A stretch of 64,000 nucleotides of DNA from Cytobacillus sp. S13-E01 (GCF_029193815.1 NZ_JARFVC010000010.1:1-64000); one strand, 5' to 3'. Positions 23,770 to 33,024 are shown, counted from the first letter of the stretch. The notes: generated from the letters alone by a model not told the origin. Numbers and translations: made by a program.

Positions 23770-23973
23770 ATGGATAGATTAAAATACTTATTGATTTATA
23801 CAGGATCAATTGGACAATTACTAGGTATAGTCTTTCTATTTATTAATATAACTGTAGCAGTTTATTTTTATATTGTGTATGGAATTGCTATCATTGCCCT
23901 ATTTTTAACATTAGTGAAAGAACGTTTAAAAGAAAAAAAGGAGGAAGAAGAAAATGATTATAGTAACTACTGA
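23770..23973 (+). CDS. yxlE: YxlE-like small membrane protein
   Basis: A 67-residue protein with two hydrophobic segments (about 6-26 and 28-48) and a strongly charged Lys/Glu C-terminus. It is named from size, topology and position after yxlD in a sigY operon. The role of YxlE is poorly defined. It overlaps the following YbjQ-family gene by 20 nt, whose ribosome site (AAAAAGGAGGAAG) lies inside it. Confidence 0.65.
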   Translation: MDRLKYLLIYTGSIGQLLGIVFLFINITVAVYFYIVYGIAIIALFLTLVKERLKEKKEEEENDYSNY

Positions 23974-24268
23974 CTTTGTTCCGGGGAAGGAAATTAAAGA
24001 ATTAAAGGGATTTGTTAGAGGAAGCACTGTTCAATCCAAGCATATTGGGAAGGACTTGCTAGCAGGCTTAAAAACAATTGTAGGTGGCGAAATCAAAGAC
24101 TATACAGACATGATGGAGGAAGCACGAAAAATAGCAATTGGAAGAATGGTAGAAGATGCTAAAAATAAAGGGGCTAATGCTATCATTACAATGCGTTTAG
24201 AAACATCAAGTGTTATGGCAAATGCATCGGAAATTATTGCATATGGAACAGCGGTGACGGTTGAGTAA
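23954..24268 (+). CDS. YbjQ/UPF0145-family protein
   Basis: A 104-residue soluble protein of the YbjQ (DUF74) family, with the characteristic FVRGSTVQSKHIGKDLLAGLKTIVGGEIKDYTDMMEEARKIAIGRM and NKGANAIITMRLETS blocks. It forms pentameric beta-sandwich rings in known structures; the function is unknown. In B. subtilis the sigY operon continues with an ABC transporter pair (yxlFG). Here this gene takes that place. Confidence 0.88.
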   Translation: MIIVTTDFVPGKEIKELKGFVRGSTVQSKHIGKDLLAGLKTIVGGEIKDYTDMMEEARKIAIGRMVEDAKNKGANAIITMRLETSSVMANASEIIAYGTAVTVE

Positions 24269-24328
24269 AAGACTAAACAAACAATAGTTGTACCAGGCCC
24301 TATTGTTTTATTTTTTCCGAAAAAAGGT

Positions 24329-24356
24329 TTGACAATTTTAAGAAACATGTTAGTAT
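24329..24356 (+). promoter_or_regulatory. Promoter of the thiamine operon
   Basis: TTGACA (24329-24334), a 16-bp spacer and TAGTAT (24351-24356) make a good SigA promoter 40 bp before the riboswitch. Confidence 0.75.
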
Positions 24357-24395
24357 AGGAGCAGAAATAGGTTTTTAATCGAATATTCGTTTGTC

Positions 24396-24486
24396 CACTA
24401 GGGGTGCCTTATAAAAGGCTGAGATTAAAGTAGAACTTTAAGACTCTTAGAACCTGATCTGGTTTGTACCAGCGTAGGGAAGTGGA
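24396..24486 (+). ncRNA. TPP riboswitch (THI element)
   Basis: The conserved blocks are all present in order: AGGGGTGCC, GGCTGAGAT, GAACCTGATCTGGTT, then CCAGCGTAGGGAAGTGG. It binds thiamine pyrophosphate and controls the downstream tenA-to-thiE operon. A terminator follows 41 nt later, so control is probably by premature termination. AAGTGG at its 3' end can pair with CCACTT in the terminator stem, a possible antiterminator. Confidence 0.97.
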
Positions 24487-24526
24487 GTAAAAGAGAACTA
24501 TCCTATCTTTCAATGTTTTCTACTAC

Positions 24527-24565
24527 AACCACTTACTTTACGTTGATAAAGTAAGTGGTTTTTTG
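24527..24565 (+). terminator. Riboswitch-controlled terminator
   Basis: AACCACTTACTTTA, the CGTTGA loop and TAAAGTAAGTGGTT form a perfect 14-bp stem followed by TTTTG. Confidence 0.92.
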
Positions 24566-24574
24566 TGTTTTTTA

Positions 24575-24629
24575 GGGAAGTGCAGGTACTTCCCAACTAA
24601 ATTCGACATGTACCAGGTACTTGTCGAAT
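24575..24629. repeat. Short palindromes of the TTCGACA family before tenA
   Basis: GGGAAGTGCAGGTACTTCCC (24575-24594) is followed by a 29-bp palindrome with arms ATTCGACATGTACC and GGTACTTGTCGAAT (24601-24629). The latter is nearly identical to 54521-54549. Confidence 0.75.
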
Positions 24630-24655
24630 CAAAAAAATGAAACGGGGGAAGTAAG

Positions 24656-25375
24656 ATGACATTTTCAAAATTGATTAGAGAAGAAGCTGGCCATATTTGG
24701 GATGCAAGTTTTAGCCACCCATTTGTAACAGGAATTGCAGACGGAACATTATCATTAGAATCATTTCGATACTACGTTATACAGGATGCGTATTATCTTT
24801 CTCACTTTGCAAAAATCCAAGCATTAGGAGCAGCAAAGGCTACAGATTTACATATTACAAATCGTTTGGCTGTTCATGCCCAGGGTACGTACGAGGCAGA
24901 ATTATCACTACATAAGAACTTTTCAAAACGTCTTGGTATAACTGAAGAGGAAAGACAGAACTTTGAACCAGCACCGACTGCTTATGCTTATACATCACAC
25001 CTATATCGTGCAGCTTACACAGGTCATTTAGGAGATATTATTGCGGCATTATTACCTTGTTATTGGTTGTATTATGAAATTGGTGAACGGATTCAAGACG
25101 CTACACCAGAGGAACCAATTTATCAAGAATGGATAGCCGCATACGGCGGAGATTGGTTTCGAACACTAGTTGAAGAACAAATTGACCGCTTAAATCAAAT
25201 TGCCGAAACAGTCACAGAAAATGACCGTAACCGCATGAAAGAGCACTTTATCATTAGCAGTCAATATGAATACTCATTCTGGGAAATGGCCTATCGCCTC
25301 GAGGACTGGCCTGTGCAAAACATTCGACACGTTCATGGAACGTGTCGAATGGAGAAAAATCGACACCTTCCATGA
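24656..25375 (+). CDS. tenA: Aminopyrimidine aminohydrolase / thiaminase II
   Basis: A 239-residue all-helical TenA. The catalytic nucleophile Cys135 lies in LLPCYWLYYEIG, Asp44 and Tyr47 in QDAYYLSHF, Tyr112 in YAYTSH and Glu205 in QYEYSFWEMAY, all at the positions known for B. subtilis TenA. It hydrolyses aminopyrimidine breakdown products to salvage HMP. The last 15 or so residues (HVHGTCRMEKNRHLP) are not family sequence: they are encoded by a tandem palindromic repeat that has run into the gene's 3' end. First gene after the riboswitch; AACGGGGGAAG upstream of ATG 24656. Confidence 0.95.
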   Translation: MTFSKLIREEAGHIWDASFSHPFVTGIADGTLSLESFRYYVIQDAYYLSHFAKIQALGAAKATDLHITNRLAVHAQGTYEAELSLHKNFSKRLGITEEERQNFEPAPTAYAYTSHLYRAAYTGHLGDIIAALLPCYWLYYEIGERIQDATPEEPIYQEWIAAYGGDWFRTLVEEQIDRLNQIAETVTENDRNRMKEHFIISSQYEYSFWEMAYRLEDWPVQNIRHVHGTCRMEKNRHLP

Positions 25376-25421
25376 ACGTGTCGAATGGAGAAAAATCGAC
25401 ACCTTCCACGAACGTGTCGAA
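25322..25421. repeat. Three tandem TTCGACA..TGTCGAA palindromes overlapping the tenA end
   Basis: The units are 25322-25350 (arms ATTCGACACGTTC and GAACGTGTCGAAT), 25359-25386 and 25395-25421, each separated by TGGAGAAAA. The first and part of the second lie inside tenA; the third ends just before the ykoE ribosome site. Confidence 0.85.
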
Positions 25422-25442
25422 AAAGAAAGGAGTCTTATAATC

Positions 25443-26024
25443 ATGAGTAAAGGGTTAAAGCTTACTGATATTTTAGTAACGGTTGTCATTGCGATTGCGT
25501 TTGGGATTGTGTATAAGTTGTGGGGGCCGCTTTATGCGGCAGTTAAGCCACTAGGGCTGCACGCTGATCAGTTGATTTATGGGATGTGGTTTATTGCGGC
25601 AACTGTTGCATTTTTAATCATTAGAAAGCCAGGTGTGGCACTTCTTGCTGAAACTGCAGCGGCGTCTGGTGAATTTTTAATGGGTTCTGAATTTGGTTTA
25701 ACTGTTTTACTGTATGGTATTGTGCAAGGTTTATTTGCTGAGGTAGTCTTTCTAGCATTCCGTTACAAGCGTTTTAACATCATGGTTACTTGTTTAGCAG
25801 CTATTGGTGCAGCAGCGGGATCAATTATTATGGATTTTGCTTATGGTGAAATTGGTGACCTAACTGCGTGGAACTTAACGTTATTCTTGGTTGCTCGCTT
25901 TGTAGGATCAATTCTCCTAACAGGTGTACTTGCTTACTATCTAGTGAAGGCATTAGAAGCAACGGGTGTTACTAACCTAGTTCGTCCAGCAACGCAAAAG
26001 GATTTTGATGCACTAGATCAATAG
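25443..26024 (+). CDS. ykoE: ECF transporter substrate-capture protein YkoE (thiamine/HMP)
   Basis: A 193-residue integral membrane S-component with about six transmembrane segments (LTDILVTVVIAIAFGIVYKLWGPLYAAV at the N-terminus). It binds thiamine or its hydroxymethylpyrimidine part for the YkoEDC energy-coupling factor transporter. ATG 25443 follows GAAAGGAG. The longer open frame upstream (from 25266) only reads through tenA and the palindromes. The YkoF subunit found in the B. subtilis operon is absent here. It is followed by ykoD and ykoC. Confidence 0.9.
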   Translation: MSKGLKLTDILVTVVIAIAFGIVYKLWGPLYAAVKPLGLHADQLIYGMWFIAATVAFLIIRKPGVALLAETAAASGEFLMGSEFGLTVLLYGIVQGLFAEVVFLAFRYKRFNIMVTCLAAIGAAAGSIIMDFAYGEIGDLTAWNLTLFLVARFVGSILLTGVLAYYLVKALEATGVTNLVRPATQKDFDALDQ

Positions 26025-26039
26025 ATGGGATGCTATGAA

Positions 26040-27476
26040 ATGAAGAAAATTGCTCATGTTCAAAAGCTAAGATTAAAATTTACTGGAGGAGAATCCTTGT
26101 TGTTTAAGGATTTATCCTCGGCATTTTATAAAGGTGAAAAAGTGCTTTTACTTGGACCATCTGGATGTGGAAAGTCAACACTTCTACAAGTATTAACAGG
26201 CTTAATACCTAATTCTATTGATGTACCGATGAAGGCAGAAAGTATCGAGATTCCATCCTCTTGGGGCTATGTATTTCAAGATCCAGATACACAGTTTTGT
26301 ATGCCGTTTGTGGATGAAGAAATTGCCTTTGTGTTAGAAAATCTTCAAATTCCTAGAGCTAAAATGGGTAATAAAATGGAGGAACTTCTGCATCAAGTAG
26401 GCTTAGACCTTTCATCAACACATACTTCCATTAACACCCTATCAGGTGGAATGAAGCAGCGCTTAGCTATTGCTTCTGTGTTAGCTCTTAATCCTGAGGT
26501 TCTTTTTTTAGATGAGCCAACTGCGATGCTTGATCCAGAAGGAACAAAGGATATTTGGGACACAATTAAACAGGTAGGTAACGAGAAGACCGTTATAATT
26601 GTTGAACATAAAATTGATCATGTTATAGATTTTGTTGATAGAATTATTCTCTTTAATTCAAATGGAGAAATTATTGCTGATGGGCCAAAGGATGATATTT
26701 TCATAAGCTATAAAAAGGAAATGAAAGAACATGGAATCTGGTATCCAGGTGTATGGGATGATTATGTTAATGAAAGAACAAATGAAATAGTAGTACCTAA
26801 GCAATATAAAGATGAAGTAATAAGATTAGAGGAGTTTAAGGGTTATCGGAAGAAGGAAGAACAGATTCACGTAGCTAAAGCTACAGTCAAGGCGGGGGAA
26901 TGGATTGTCATTCTAGGGGAAAATGGAGCAGGAAAAAGTACCTTACTACACTCTTTAATACAATTCATCAAAACCTCTGGACAATATGAATTAGGTGGAA
27001 CGAACATCAAAAATATTAAAAAAATTACTCAGTATATGACGTTCGTTTTTCAAAATCCAGAGTTTCAATTTGTCACGAATACTGTGTTCGAAGAGATAGC
27101 CTATTCTTTACGAATCGAAAAACTCGATGAAAAAGTAATCAACGATAAAGTAGAAGAACTGTTAAGATTGTTTCAACTTGAAAATCATCGTAAACAGCAT
27201 CCATATCAACTATCTATGGGACAAAAACGGAGATTAAGTGTGGCAGCCTCGATTGTCAATGAACAGGAAATTATGCTATTAGATGAGCCAACATTTGGGC
27301 AAGATTCAAAAAACACGTTCACTTTACTTGAATTAATTGAGGATTATCGTAAAAAAGGAACTACAATCATGATGGTCACCCATGATAAGAACATCGCTAC
27401 TCATTTTGCGACTAGAATATGGCGGATCGAAGCTGGAAAGCTAGTTGCCGATAGCAATCTGAGTGAATCTCTTTAA
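26040..27476 (+). CDS. ykoD: ECF transporter double ATPase YkoD
   Basis: About 478 residues with two ABC domains in one chain. Domain 1 has Walker A GPSGCGKST, signature LSGGMKQRLAIA and Walker B VLFLDEPTAMLDPEG. Domain 2 has Walker A GENGAGKST, signature LSMGQKRRLSVAAS (Ser-Met-Gly variant) and Walker B IMLLDEPTFGQD. It energises YkoE-mediated uptake. ATG 26040 is used; ATG 26025, immediately after the ykoE stop, is the alternative and would add five residues. Confidence 0.92.
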   Translation: MKKIAHVQKLRLKFTGGESLLFKDLSSAFYKGEKVLLLGPSGCGKSTLLQVLTGLIPNSIDVPMKAESIEIPSSWGYVFQDPDTQFCMPFVDEEIAFVLENLQIPRAKMGNKMEELLHQVGLDLSSTHTSINTLSGGMKQRLAIASVLALNPEVLFLDEPTAMLDPEGTKDIWDTIKQVGNEKTVIIVEHKIDHVIDFVDRIILFNSNGEIIADGPKDDIFISYKKEMKEHGIWYPGVWDDYVNERTNEIVVPKQYKDEVIRLEEFKGYRKKEEQIHVAKATVKAGEWIVILGENGAGKSTLLHSLIQFIKTSGQYELGGTNIKNIKKITQYMTFVFQNPEFQFVTNTVFEEIAYSLRIEKLDEKVINDKVEELLRLFQLENHRKQHPYQLSMGQKRRLSVAASIVNEQEIMLLDEPTFGQDSKNTFTLLELIEDYRKKGTTIMMVTHDKNIATHFATRIWRIEAGKLVADSNLSESL

Positions 27477-27513
27477 AAAACAATTTGTGATTTTATAGAG
27501 AGGAGGGTCTTTG

Positions 27514-28314
27514 TTGCAACTTGAATTTTCTTATGAGGAAACATGGCTACATAAAATAAACCCAAGTGTAAAGCTCCTCGTTATGGTTTTTCTATTACTA
27601 ATCGCTCTTTTCATTCATAACATTAACTTTATGGTGAATGTCACAATCGCTGCTTTTATTCTTTATTGTTGCTTCACCGGACATCCACTAAAGCGGGTTC
27701 TGCTTTTTTCACTACCCTTTTTGATGGTATTTGTTTCAACAGCATCATCGATGATTTTATTTGGAAAAGGTGATACTACTTGGTTTAAGTGGGGACTTAT
27801 TAATATTTCACAGGAAAGCTTTTACAGAGGGATCCATATTGGTTTTCGAGCGCTCACTTTTGCAGCACTTGGATTAACATTTGCCTTAACAACCAGACCA
27901 GTTTATTTATTTTATTCATTAATGCAGCAGCTAAAATTAAAACCAAAATATGCATATAGCTTTATGGCAGGGGTTCGGCTCATACCGATTATGTTTGAAG
28001 AATTTCAAACAATCCGGAATGCGCTGAAGGTTCGTGGGGGAGATAGTAGTAATGGTATATCAGCCATTTTTACTAAAATAAAAGCATACACTATACCATT
28101 ACTGTCTCAAAGTATTAGACGAGCACATCGAATCGCTGTTGCCATGGAAGCCAAAGGATTTTCAGATGCTACCAAAAGAACGTATTATTATCATATAGGG
28201 TACTCCAAATATGATTTCATCTTCATACTTTATTTTGTAATTTTACTAATACTAGGCTACTATACTTCAATTCACATACCATATTTACCTGTTACAGACA
28301 TACGTTATACCTAA
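27514..28314 (+). CDS. ykoC: ECF transporter transmembrane protein YkoC
   Basis: A T-component of about 266 residues in the CbiQ/EcfT family. It has five to six membrane segments and the two coupling-helix motifs with Ala-Arg-Gly-like sequences (ALKVRGGD and AMEAKGFSD) that contact the ATPase. The start is TTG: 27514 gives the better spacing from GGAGGG (27502-27507), while TTG 27511 is also possible. It completes the YkoE-YkoD-YkoC transporter in the riboswitch operon. Confidence 0.9.
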   Translation: MQLEFSYEETWLHKINPSVKLLVMVFLLLIALFIHNINFMVNVTIAAFILYCCFTGHPLKRVLLFSLPFLMVFVSTASSMILFGKGDTTWFKWGLINISQESFYRGIHIGFRALTFAALGLTFALTTRPVYLFYSLMQQLKLKPKYAYSFMAGVRLIPIMFEEFQTIRNALKVRGGDSSNGISAIFTKIKAYTIPLLSQSIRRAHRIAVAMEAKGFSDATKRTYYYHIGYSKYDFIFILYFVILLILGYYTSIHIPYLPVTDIRYT

Positions 28315-28317
28315 AAA

Positions 28318-28382
28318 ATTCGACACCTTCCACGAACATGTCGAATGAAAAAATTCGACACCTTCGTGGAACATGTCGAAAA
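28318..28382. repeat. Two TTCGACA-type palindromes between ykoC and tenI
   Basis: ATTCGACACCTTCC..GAACATGTCGAAT and ATTCGACACCTTCG..GAACATGTCGAA stand in tandem, 5 bp after the ykoC stop. Same family as 25322-25421. Confidence 0.8.
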
Positions 28383-28430
28383 GGGTTTAGGAAGTGTGGT
28401 TTTTTGTTTTAAAAGATAAGGAGAGTCGAT

Positions 28431-29051
28431 ATGCATCGTAAAGAACTCCATATTATTTCAACTGGACAGCAAACGATGAAGGAATTTGTAGACATCATTG
28501 TCACTATTCATCATTATGTGGATTACATTCATATACGTGAAAAAATGAAAACAGCCAAGGAACTATATGAAACTGTGATGTTACTTACAGAAAAAAATAT
28601 TCCTTTGTCTAAAATTATATTAAATGACAGAGTGGATGTTGCTTATGCTACAAAGGTTTCAGGGGTTCAACTTGCACATCATAGTTTGGATATAAAGACC
28701 GTTAAATCTATGTTTCCTGGCTTACAGATCGGTTTATCAGTTCACTCAATAGAAGAAGCAATGCTCGGTAAGCTACACGGAGCAGATTACTGTTTTTATG
28801 GTCATATCTTTACTACGCAATCCAAACCAGGTATTGCTCCCAGAGGAATTGAAGGTTTAAAACAAATCGCCGATTCCACGACATTACCTGTAATTGCAAT
28901 TGGTGGAATAAAACCAGAGCATGTGAAGCAAGTAATCGATGCTGGGGCAAGGGGAATTGCTATTTTATCAGGTGTGTTATTGGCCCCTAATCCTTTAAAA
29001 GCGGTCAAAGATTACTCTTACAAATTAGGAAGGGAAGGTGACTGTATATGA
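28431..29051 (+). CDS. tenI: Thiazole tautomerase TenI
   Basis: A 206-residue ThiE-like TIM barrel without thiamine-phosphate synthase activity. In the family TenI aromatises the thiazole phosphate made by ThiG. The likely general base is His125 in YGHIFTTQSKPG. The phosphate-binding IAIGGIKPEH and GIAILSG loops are present. ATG 28431 has AAGGAGAG upstream. Its stop overlaps thiO, so the two are coupled. The choice of TenI over a second ThiE rests on the short N-terminus, the missing pyrimidine-site residues and the position next to thiO. Confidence 0.88.
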   Translation: MHRKELHIISTGQQTMKEFVDIIVTIHHYVDYIHIREKMKTAKELYETVMLLTEKNIPLSKIILNDRVDVAYATKVSGVQLAHHSLDIKTVKSMFPGLQIGLSVHSIEEAMLGKLHGADYCFYGHIFTTQSKPGIAPRGIEGLKQIADSTTLPVIAIGGIKPEHVKQVIDAGARGIAILSGVLLAPNPLKAVKDYSYKLGREGDCI

Positions 29052-30178
29052 AGCTTGAAAGATATGATGCTATCATTATAGGTGGTGGTGTAAATGGAAG
29101 TGCAATTACATACAACCTTGCTAAACGTGGGAAAAAGGTAATTTTATTAGAAAAAGAACGTCTTGCCAGTCAAGCTTCAAGTGCAGCGGCTGGAATGATT
29201 GCTGCCCAAACTGAACTTGATGAAGATGGTCCACTTTTTCAGTTAGCACGAAAAAGCAGGATGATGTTTGGGAGCCTTGCAACAGAATTAAAGAAACATA
29301 GTGGTATTGATATAGAACTTATAAATAAAGGCATGTACAAGGTGGCATCAACGCTTGAAGAAGAGGATGAGTTAAAGAAAATAATCCAGATCCAGAACCG
29401 GCTTGGCGAAGATGCCGAGTGGTTATCAGGTAGTGATCTTAGACTGAAAGAGCCTGCTCTATCAAATGATGTGTTAGGTGCCATGTATGTACAGATGGAT
29501 GGCCAGGTGTCAGCCCCAAAACTGACACAAGCATATGCAAAATCTGCGGCAGTATTAGGTGCTGAAATTAGGGAATTTGTTGATGTTTACAAAATTAATG
29601 ATGAAAACGGTGTAATAACAGGAGTAGCAACAAATGAAGGTACTTTTGCTAGTGAAAATGTAATTGTTAGCACTGGTGCTTGGAGTAAACGATTGTTACA
29701 AAACTCCGGAGTAGAAATTGAAGTATACCCTGTAAAAGGAGAATGCTTTTCTGTAACTGCACATCATCCGATAATAAGTAGCCCGATTTTTTCCCATGGT
29801 TGCTATCTTGTTCCTAAACAAGGTGGGCGTTTAATTGTTGGAGCAACTGTAAAACCGTATACCTTTAATAAAAAAGTTACAATTGATGGTATTTCGACTC
29901 TTATGGAGAAAGCGAAAAGGCTTGTTCCTTCGATTGTTGAAGCGGAATGGGAGAAGGCTTGGGCGGGTATTCGGCCACAAACAGGTGATGGTCTCCCTTA
30001 TTTAGGTGAGCACCCCTATATCCGTGGGTTATTTATAGCAACAGGACATTTCAGAAATGGTATTTTACTCGCACCAATTACAGGCGAATTACTTGCTGAT
30101 TTTGTTGAAAGGAGGCCAATTGATGAGAAATTCGTAGAGGCCTTTCAAATCGAACGTACCCTTAAAACAATTGTTTAA
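29048..30178 (+). CDS. thiO: Glycine oxidase ThiO
   Basis: A 376-residue FAD-dependent DAO-family oxidase. The Rossmann motif is IIGGGVNGSAITYNLAKRG (about 10-28), then SSAAAGMIAAQTE, and the C-terminal GIRPQTGDGLPYLG and ATGHFRNGILLAP segments. It oxidises glycine to the imine used by ThiG for thiazole assembly. The start ATG 29048 overlaps the tenI stop (ATGA). Confidence 0.94.
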   Translation: MKLERYDAIIIGGGVNGSAITYNLAKRGKKVILLEKERLASQASSAAAGMIAAQTELDEDGPLFQLARKSRMMFGSLATELKKHSGIDIELINKGMYKVASTLEEEDELKKIIQIQNRLGEDAEWLSGSDLRLKEPALSNDVLGAMYVQMDGQVSAPKLTQAYAKSAAVLGAEIREFVDVYKINDENGVITGVATNEGTFASENVIVSTGAWSKRLLQNSGVEIEVYPVKGECFSVTAHHPIISSPIFSHGCYLVPKQGGRLIVGATVKPYTFNKKVTIDGISTLMEKAKRLVPSIVEAEWEKAWAGIRPQTGDGLPYLGEHPYIRGLFIATGHFRNGILLAPITGELLADFVERRPIDEKFVEAFQIERTLKTIV

Positions 30179-30194
30179 AGAGGAGTGGGAAAAA

Positions 30195-30398
30195 ATGATG
30201 CTTATTATAAATGGTGATCAAATTGAAGTACCAGGTAGGATTGACGATGTTTCAAAGCTATTAACGCATTTTGATCTTGACCAAAAGGTTGTCATTGTTG
30301 AATGGAATCAAACGATTTTAGAAAAAGGGATACATCAAGATACAAGGTTGTCTGATGGAGACCGTATTGAAATTGTTCATTTTGTAGGAGGCGGATGA
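30195..30398 (+). CDS. thiS: Sulfur carrier protein ThiS
   Basis: A 67-residue ubiquitin-like protein ending in Gly-Gly-Gly (IVHFVGGG). ThiF adenylates its C-terminal glycine and converts it to a thiocarboxylate that donates sulfur to ThiG. ATG 30195 sits behind AGGAG (30181-30185); ATG 30198 is an alternative one codon later. It overlaps or abuts its neighbours. Confidence 0.94.
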   Translation: MMLIINGDQIEVPGRIDDVSKLLTHFDLDQKVVIVEWNQTILEKGIHQDTRLSDGDRIEIVHFVGGG

Positions 30399-30400
30399 TT

Positions 30401-31168
30401 ATGTTGAAAATAGGAAAATATGAATTTAACTCACGACTTTTACTAGGTACAGGAAAATATCCGAACTTTGAAATTCAAAAAGAAGCAGTTGGAGTTTCAG
30501 AAACGGAAATTCTTACATTTGCAGTTAGACGAATGAATATTTTTGAAGCTACCCAACCAAACTTTTTAGAAAAGTTAGACCTTAGTAATTATACCTTATT
30601 ACCTAACACAGCGGGTGCAAAAACAGCAGAAGAGGCTGTCCGTATTGCAAAGCTTGCAAAAGCATCTGGACTTTGTGACATGATTAAAGTAGAAGTCATT
30701 GGATGTCAAAAGACATTGCTACCAGATCCAGTCGAAACATTAAAGGCATCCGAAGAGTTATTAAAAGAAGGCTTTATCGTTTTACCTTATACGTCAGATG
30801 ATGTATTATTAGCAAAACGCTTAGAAGACTTAGGCTGTCATGCTATTATGCCAGGAGCATCCCCAATTGGCTCTGGACAAGGAATTATAAATCCATTAAA
30901 CCTACGATTCATTATCGAACAATCGACTGTACCTGTCATTGTTGATGCAGGAATTGGGACACCTTCAGATGCAGCAATTGCAATGGAACTAGGCGCTGAT
31001 GGAGTATTATTAAACACTGCTGTTTCAGGAGCAAATGACCCAGTTAAAATGGCAAAAGCCATGAAGCTAGCGATTGAAGCTGGTAGGTTTGGCTATGAAG
31101 CAGGTCGGATTCCGAAAAAACAATATGCAACAGCTAGTAGTCCGATGGAAGGAATGAGTATTAGTTGA
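30401..31168 (+). CDS. thiG: Thiazole synthase ThiG
   Basis: A 255-residue TIM-barrel enzyme. The Schiff-base lysine is Lys96 in MIKVEVIG. Conserved sections include [41 protein letters not shown] and [12 protein letters not shown]. It builds the thiazole phosphate from DXP, dehydroglycine and ThiS thiocarboxylate. ATG 30401 is properly spaced from GGAGG (30387-30391); ATG 30395 overlaps that site. Confidence 0.95.
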   Translation: MLKIGKYEFNSRLLLGTGKYPNFEIQKEAVGVSETEILTFAVRRMNIFEATQPNFLEKLDLSNYTLLPNTAGAKTAEEAVRIAKLAKASGLCDMIKVEVIGCQKTLLPDPVETLKASEELLKEGFIVLPYTSDDVLLAKRLEDLGCHAIMPGASPIGSGQGIINPLNLRFIIEQSTVPVIVDAGIGTPSDAAIAMELGADGVLLNTAVSGANDPVKMAKAMKLAIEAGRFGYEAGRIPKKQYATASSPMEGMSIS

Positions 31169-32184
31169 ATGATAGATATTCACGACAAGAGATTTTCCCT
31201 TCAATTGGCATAGTAGGCCAACAAAAAATACGAAATAAACATGTACTTGTAATAGGTGCAGGTGCCCTTGGAACGGGTAGCGCCGAGGCACTGGTACGTG
31301 CTGGAATTGGAAAACTTACGATTGTTGATAGAGATTATGTTGAATGGAGCAATCTTGGGCGACAACAGTTATATTGTGAGGAAGATGCGATAAATCGAAT
31401 CCCAAAAGCAGTTGCTGCACAGAAACGGTTAAAAAGAGTTAACTCAGATGTAGAAATACATGCACATGTTATGGATGTTTCTATTCAAGAAATAGAACGG
31501 CTTATTGTCGGCGTGGACTTGATCATGGATGCAACCGATAATTTTGACACGCGGATGCTAATTAATGATATTTCCCAAAAATATAACATACCATGGATTT
31601 ATGGAGCTTGTGTCGGTAGTTACGGTATTTCATACACTATTTTACCAGGCGAAACACCATGTCTAAATTGTTTGTTAGAAACCGTTCCAATTGGTGGATT
31701 AACCTGCGACACAGCGGGTATCATTAGTCCTGCAGTTCAAATGGTTACAGCTTATCAAGTAACTGAAGCATTAAAAATCTTAGTGGAAGATTTTTTTGCA
31801 CTTCGAAAAAAACTAGTATCCTTTGATTTATGGAAAAATCAACATACAGCGATAAATGTTGAAAAAGTTAAGAAATCAGCCTGTTTATCATGTGGTACTG
31901 AGCAAACATATCCATTTCTTTCGTTTGAAACCCAAACAAAGACAGCAGTTTTATGTGGAAGAGAGTCTGTACAAATACGTCCAGCCCAACGGATGGAACG
32001 TGATTTAGAAAAGCTTGCTGAATTACTTTCAACACAAGGTGGTAAAGTTGAGCGGAACCCATATTTGGTTTCATTTACAATCGATAACCATCGTTTAGTT
32101 ATTTTTAAAGATGGTCGGGCCTTAGTTCACGGAACAAAGGATATTGCAGAAGCAAAAACGTTATACCATCGATACTTAGGTTAA
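31165..32184 (+). CDS. thiF: ThiF/MoeB-type ThiS adenylyltransferase
   Basis: A 339-residue E1-like enzyme. The ATP-binding [17 protein letters not shown] is near 31-47 and the adenylating Asp in DATDNFDTR near 122. Zinc ligands are PCLNC in the middle and ACLSC toward the C-terminus. After about residue 245 there is a further domain of about 90 residues ([15 protein letters not shown]..), as in MoeB/ThiF variants with extra C-terminal modules. TTG 31165 starts over the thiG stop, behind GGAAGG. Confidence 0.92.
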   Translation: MNDRYSRQEIFPSIGIVGQQKIRNKHVLVIGAGALGTGSAEALVRAGIGKLTIVDRDYVEWSNLGRQQLYCEEDAINRIPKAVAAQKRLKRVNSDVEIHAHVMDVSIQEIERLIVGVDLIMDATDNFDTRMLINDISQKYNIPWIYGACVGSYGISYTILPGETPCLNCLLETVPIGGLTCDTAGIISPAVQMVTAYQVTEALKILVEDFFALRKKLVSFDLWKNQHTAINVEKVKKSACLSCGTEQTYPFLSFETQTKTAVLCGRESVQIRPAQRMERDLEKLAELLSTQGGKVERNPYLVSFTIDNHRLVIFKDGRALVHGTKDIAEAKTLYHRYLG

Positions 32185-32217
32185 TAATGGGGGTAGACCC
32201 ATAAAAGAGGTGTGGAA

Positions 32218-33024
32218 ATGGTAGTCTATAAAGCACTGACAATTGCTGGTTCTGACAGCGGTGGTGGCGCAGGGATACAAGCTGACTTAAAGACCTTTCA
32301 AGAACTAGATGTATTTGGGATGACGGCAATAACAGCAGTTACGGCTCAAAACACACTAGGTGTGCAGGGTGTATATCCGATGTCGATTGAAGCAGTTGTA
32401 GAACAAATTAGATCGATTGCCACTGATTTGAGTCCAGATGCTGTTAAAACAGGAATGTTATTTAGTAGTGCATTAATCCAAGTCGTTTCAACGGAAATGA
32501 AACAAGCAAACTGGGAAAAGATAGTCGTTGATCCTGTGATGATCGCAAAAGGCGGTGCGGCTCTTTTACAGGAGGAGGCAGTTGACGCCTTAAAACAATA
32601 TTTAATCCCACTTGCATATGTTATAACACCGAACATCCCGGAGGCAGAAGTAATCACAGGCATGAAAATTACTACTTTTGAGGATCGAAAGAAAGCAGCA
32701 CAACTCATTTATGAAATAGGTGCGAAGCATGTAGTTATAAAAGGTGGACATGATGACTTAGAGGTAGTAACTGATTTATTATATGATGGAGAAAAATTTC
32801 AAGAATTTCATAGCCAACGCGCTCACACAAAACACACTCATGGGACTGGTTGTACCTTTGCGGCAGTCATTACAGCTGAGTTAGCAAAAGGAAACTCTGT
32901 GTATGATGCAGTGTGGATTGCTAAGGCTTATATTCAAGCTGCTATTTGGGATGAGCTTGGGATTGGTGCGGGGCATGGACCTACAAATCATTGGGCCTAT
33001 AGAAAAAGAGGAGCTTTAGTATGA
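32218..33024 (+). CDS. thiD: Hydroxymethylpyrimidine/phosphomethylpyrimidine kinase
   Basis: A 268-residue ribokinase-fold kinase. The N-terminal signature AGSDSGGGAGIQADLKTFQ (about 9-27) and the C-terminal HTHGTGCTFAAVITAEL anion-hole and catalytic segment are typical of ThiD. It phosphorylates HMP to HMP-PP. ATG 32218 is preferred to GTG 32212 for spacing from the GAGG at 32207. Its stop overlaps thiE. Confidence 0.94.
   Translation: MVVYKALTIAGSDSGGGAGIQADLKTFQELDVFGMTAITAVTAQNTLGVQGVYPMSIEAVVEQIRSIATDLSPDAVKTGMLFSSALIQVVSTEMKQANWEKIVVDPVMIAKGGAALLQEEAVDALKQYLIPLAYVITPNIPEAEVITGMKITTFEDRKKAAQLIYEIGAKHVVIKGGHDDLEVVTDLLYDGEKFQEFHSQRAHTKHTHGTGCTFAAVITAELAKGNSVYDAVWIAKAYIQAAIWDELGIGAGHGPTNHWAYRKRGALV

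Noticed and set aside
25322-25421. CRISPR-like tandem palindromes
   Set aside because: The units are 27-29 bp but the spacers are the same TGGAGAAAA each time.
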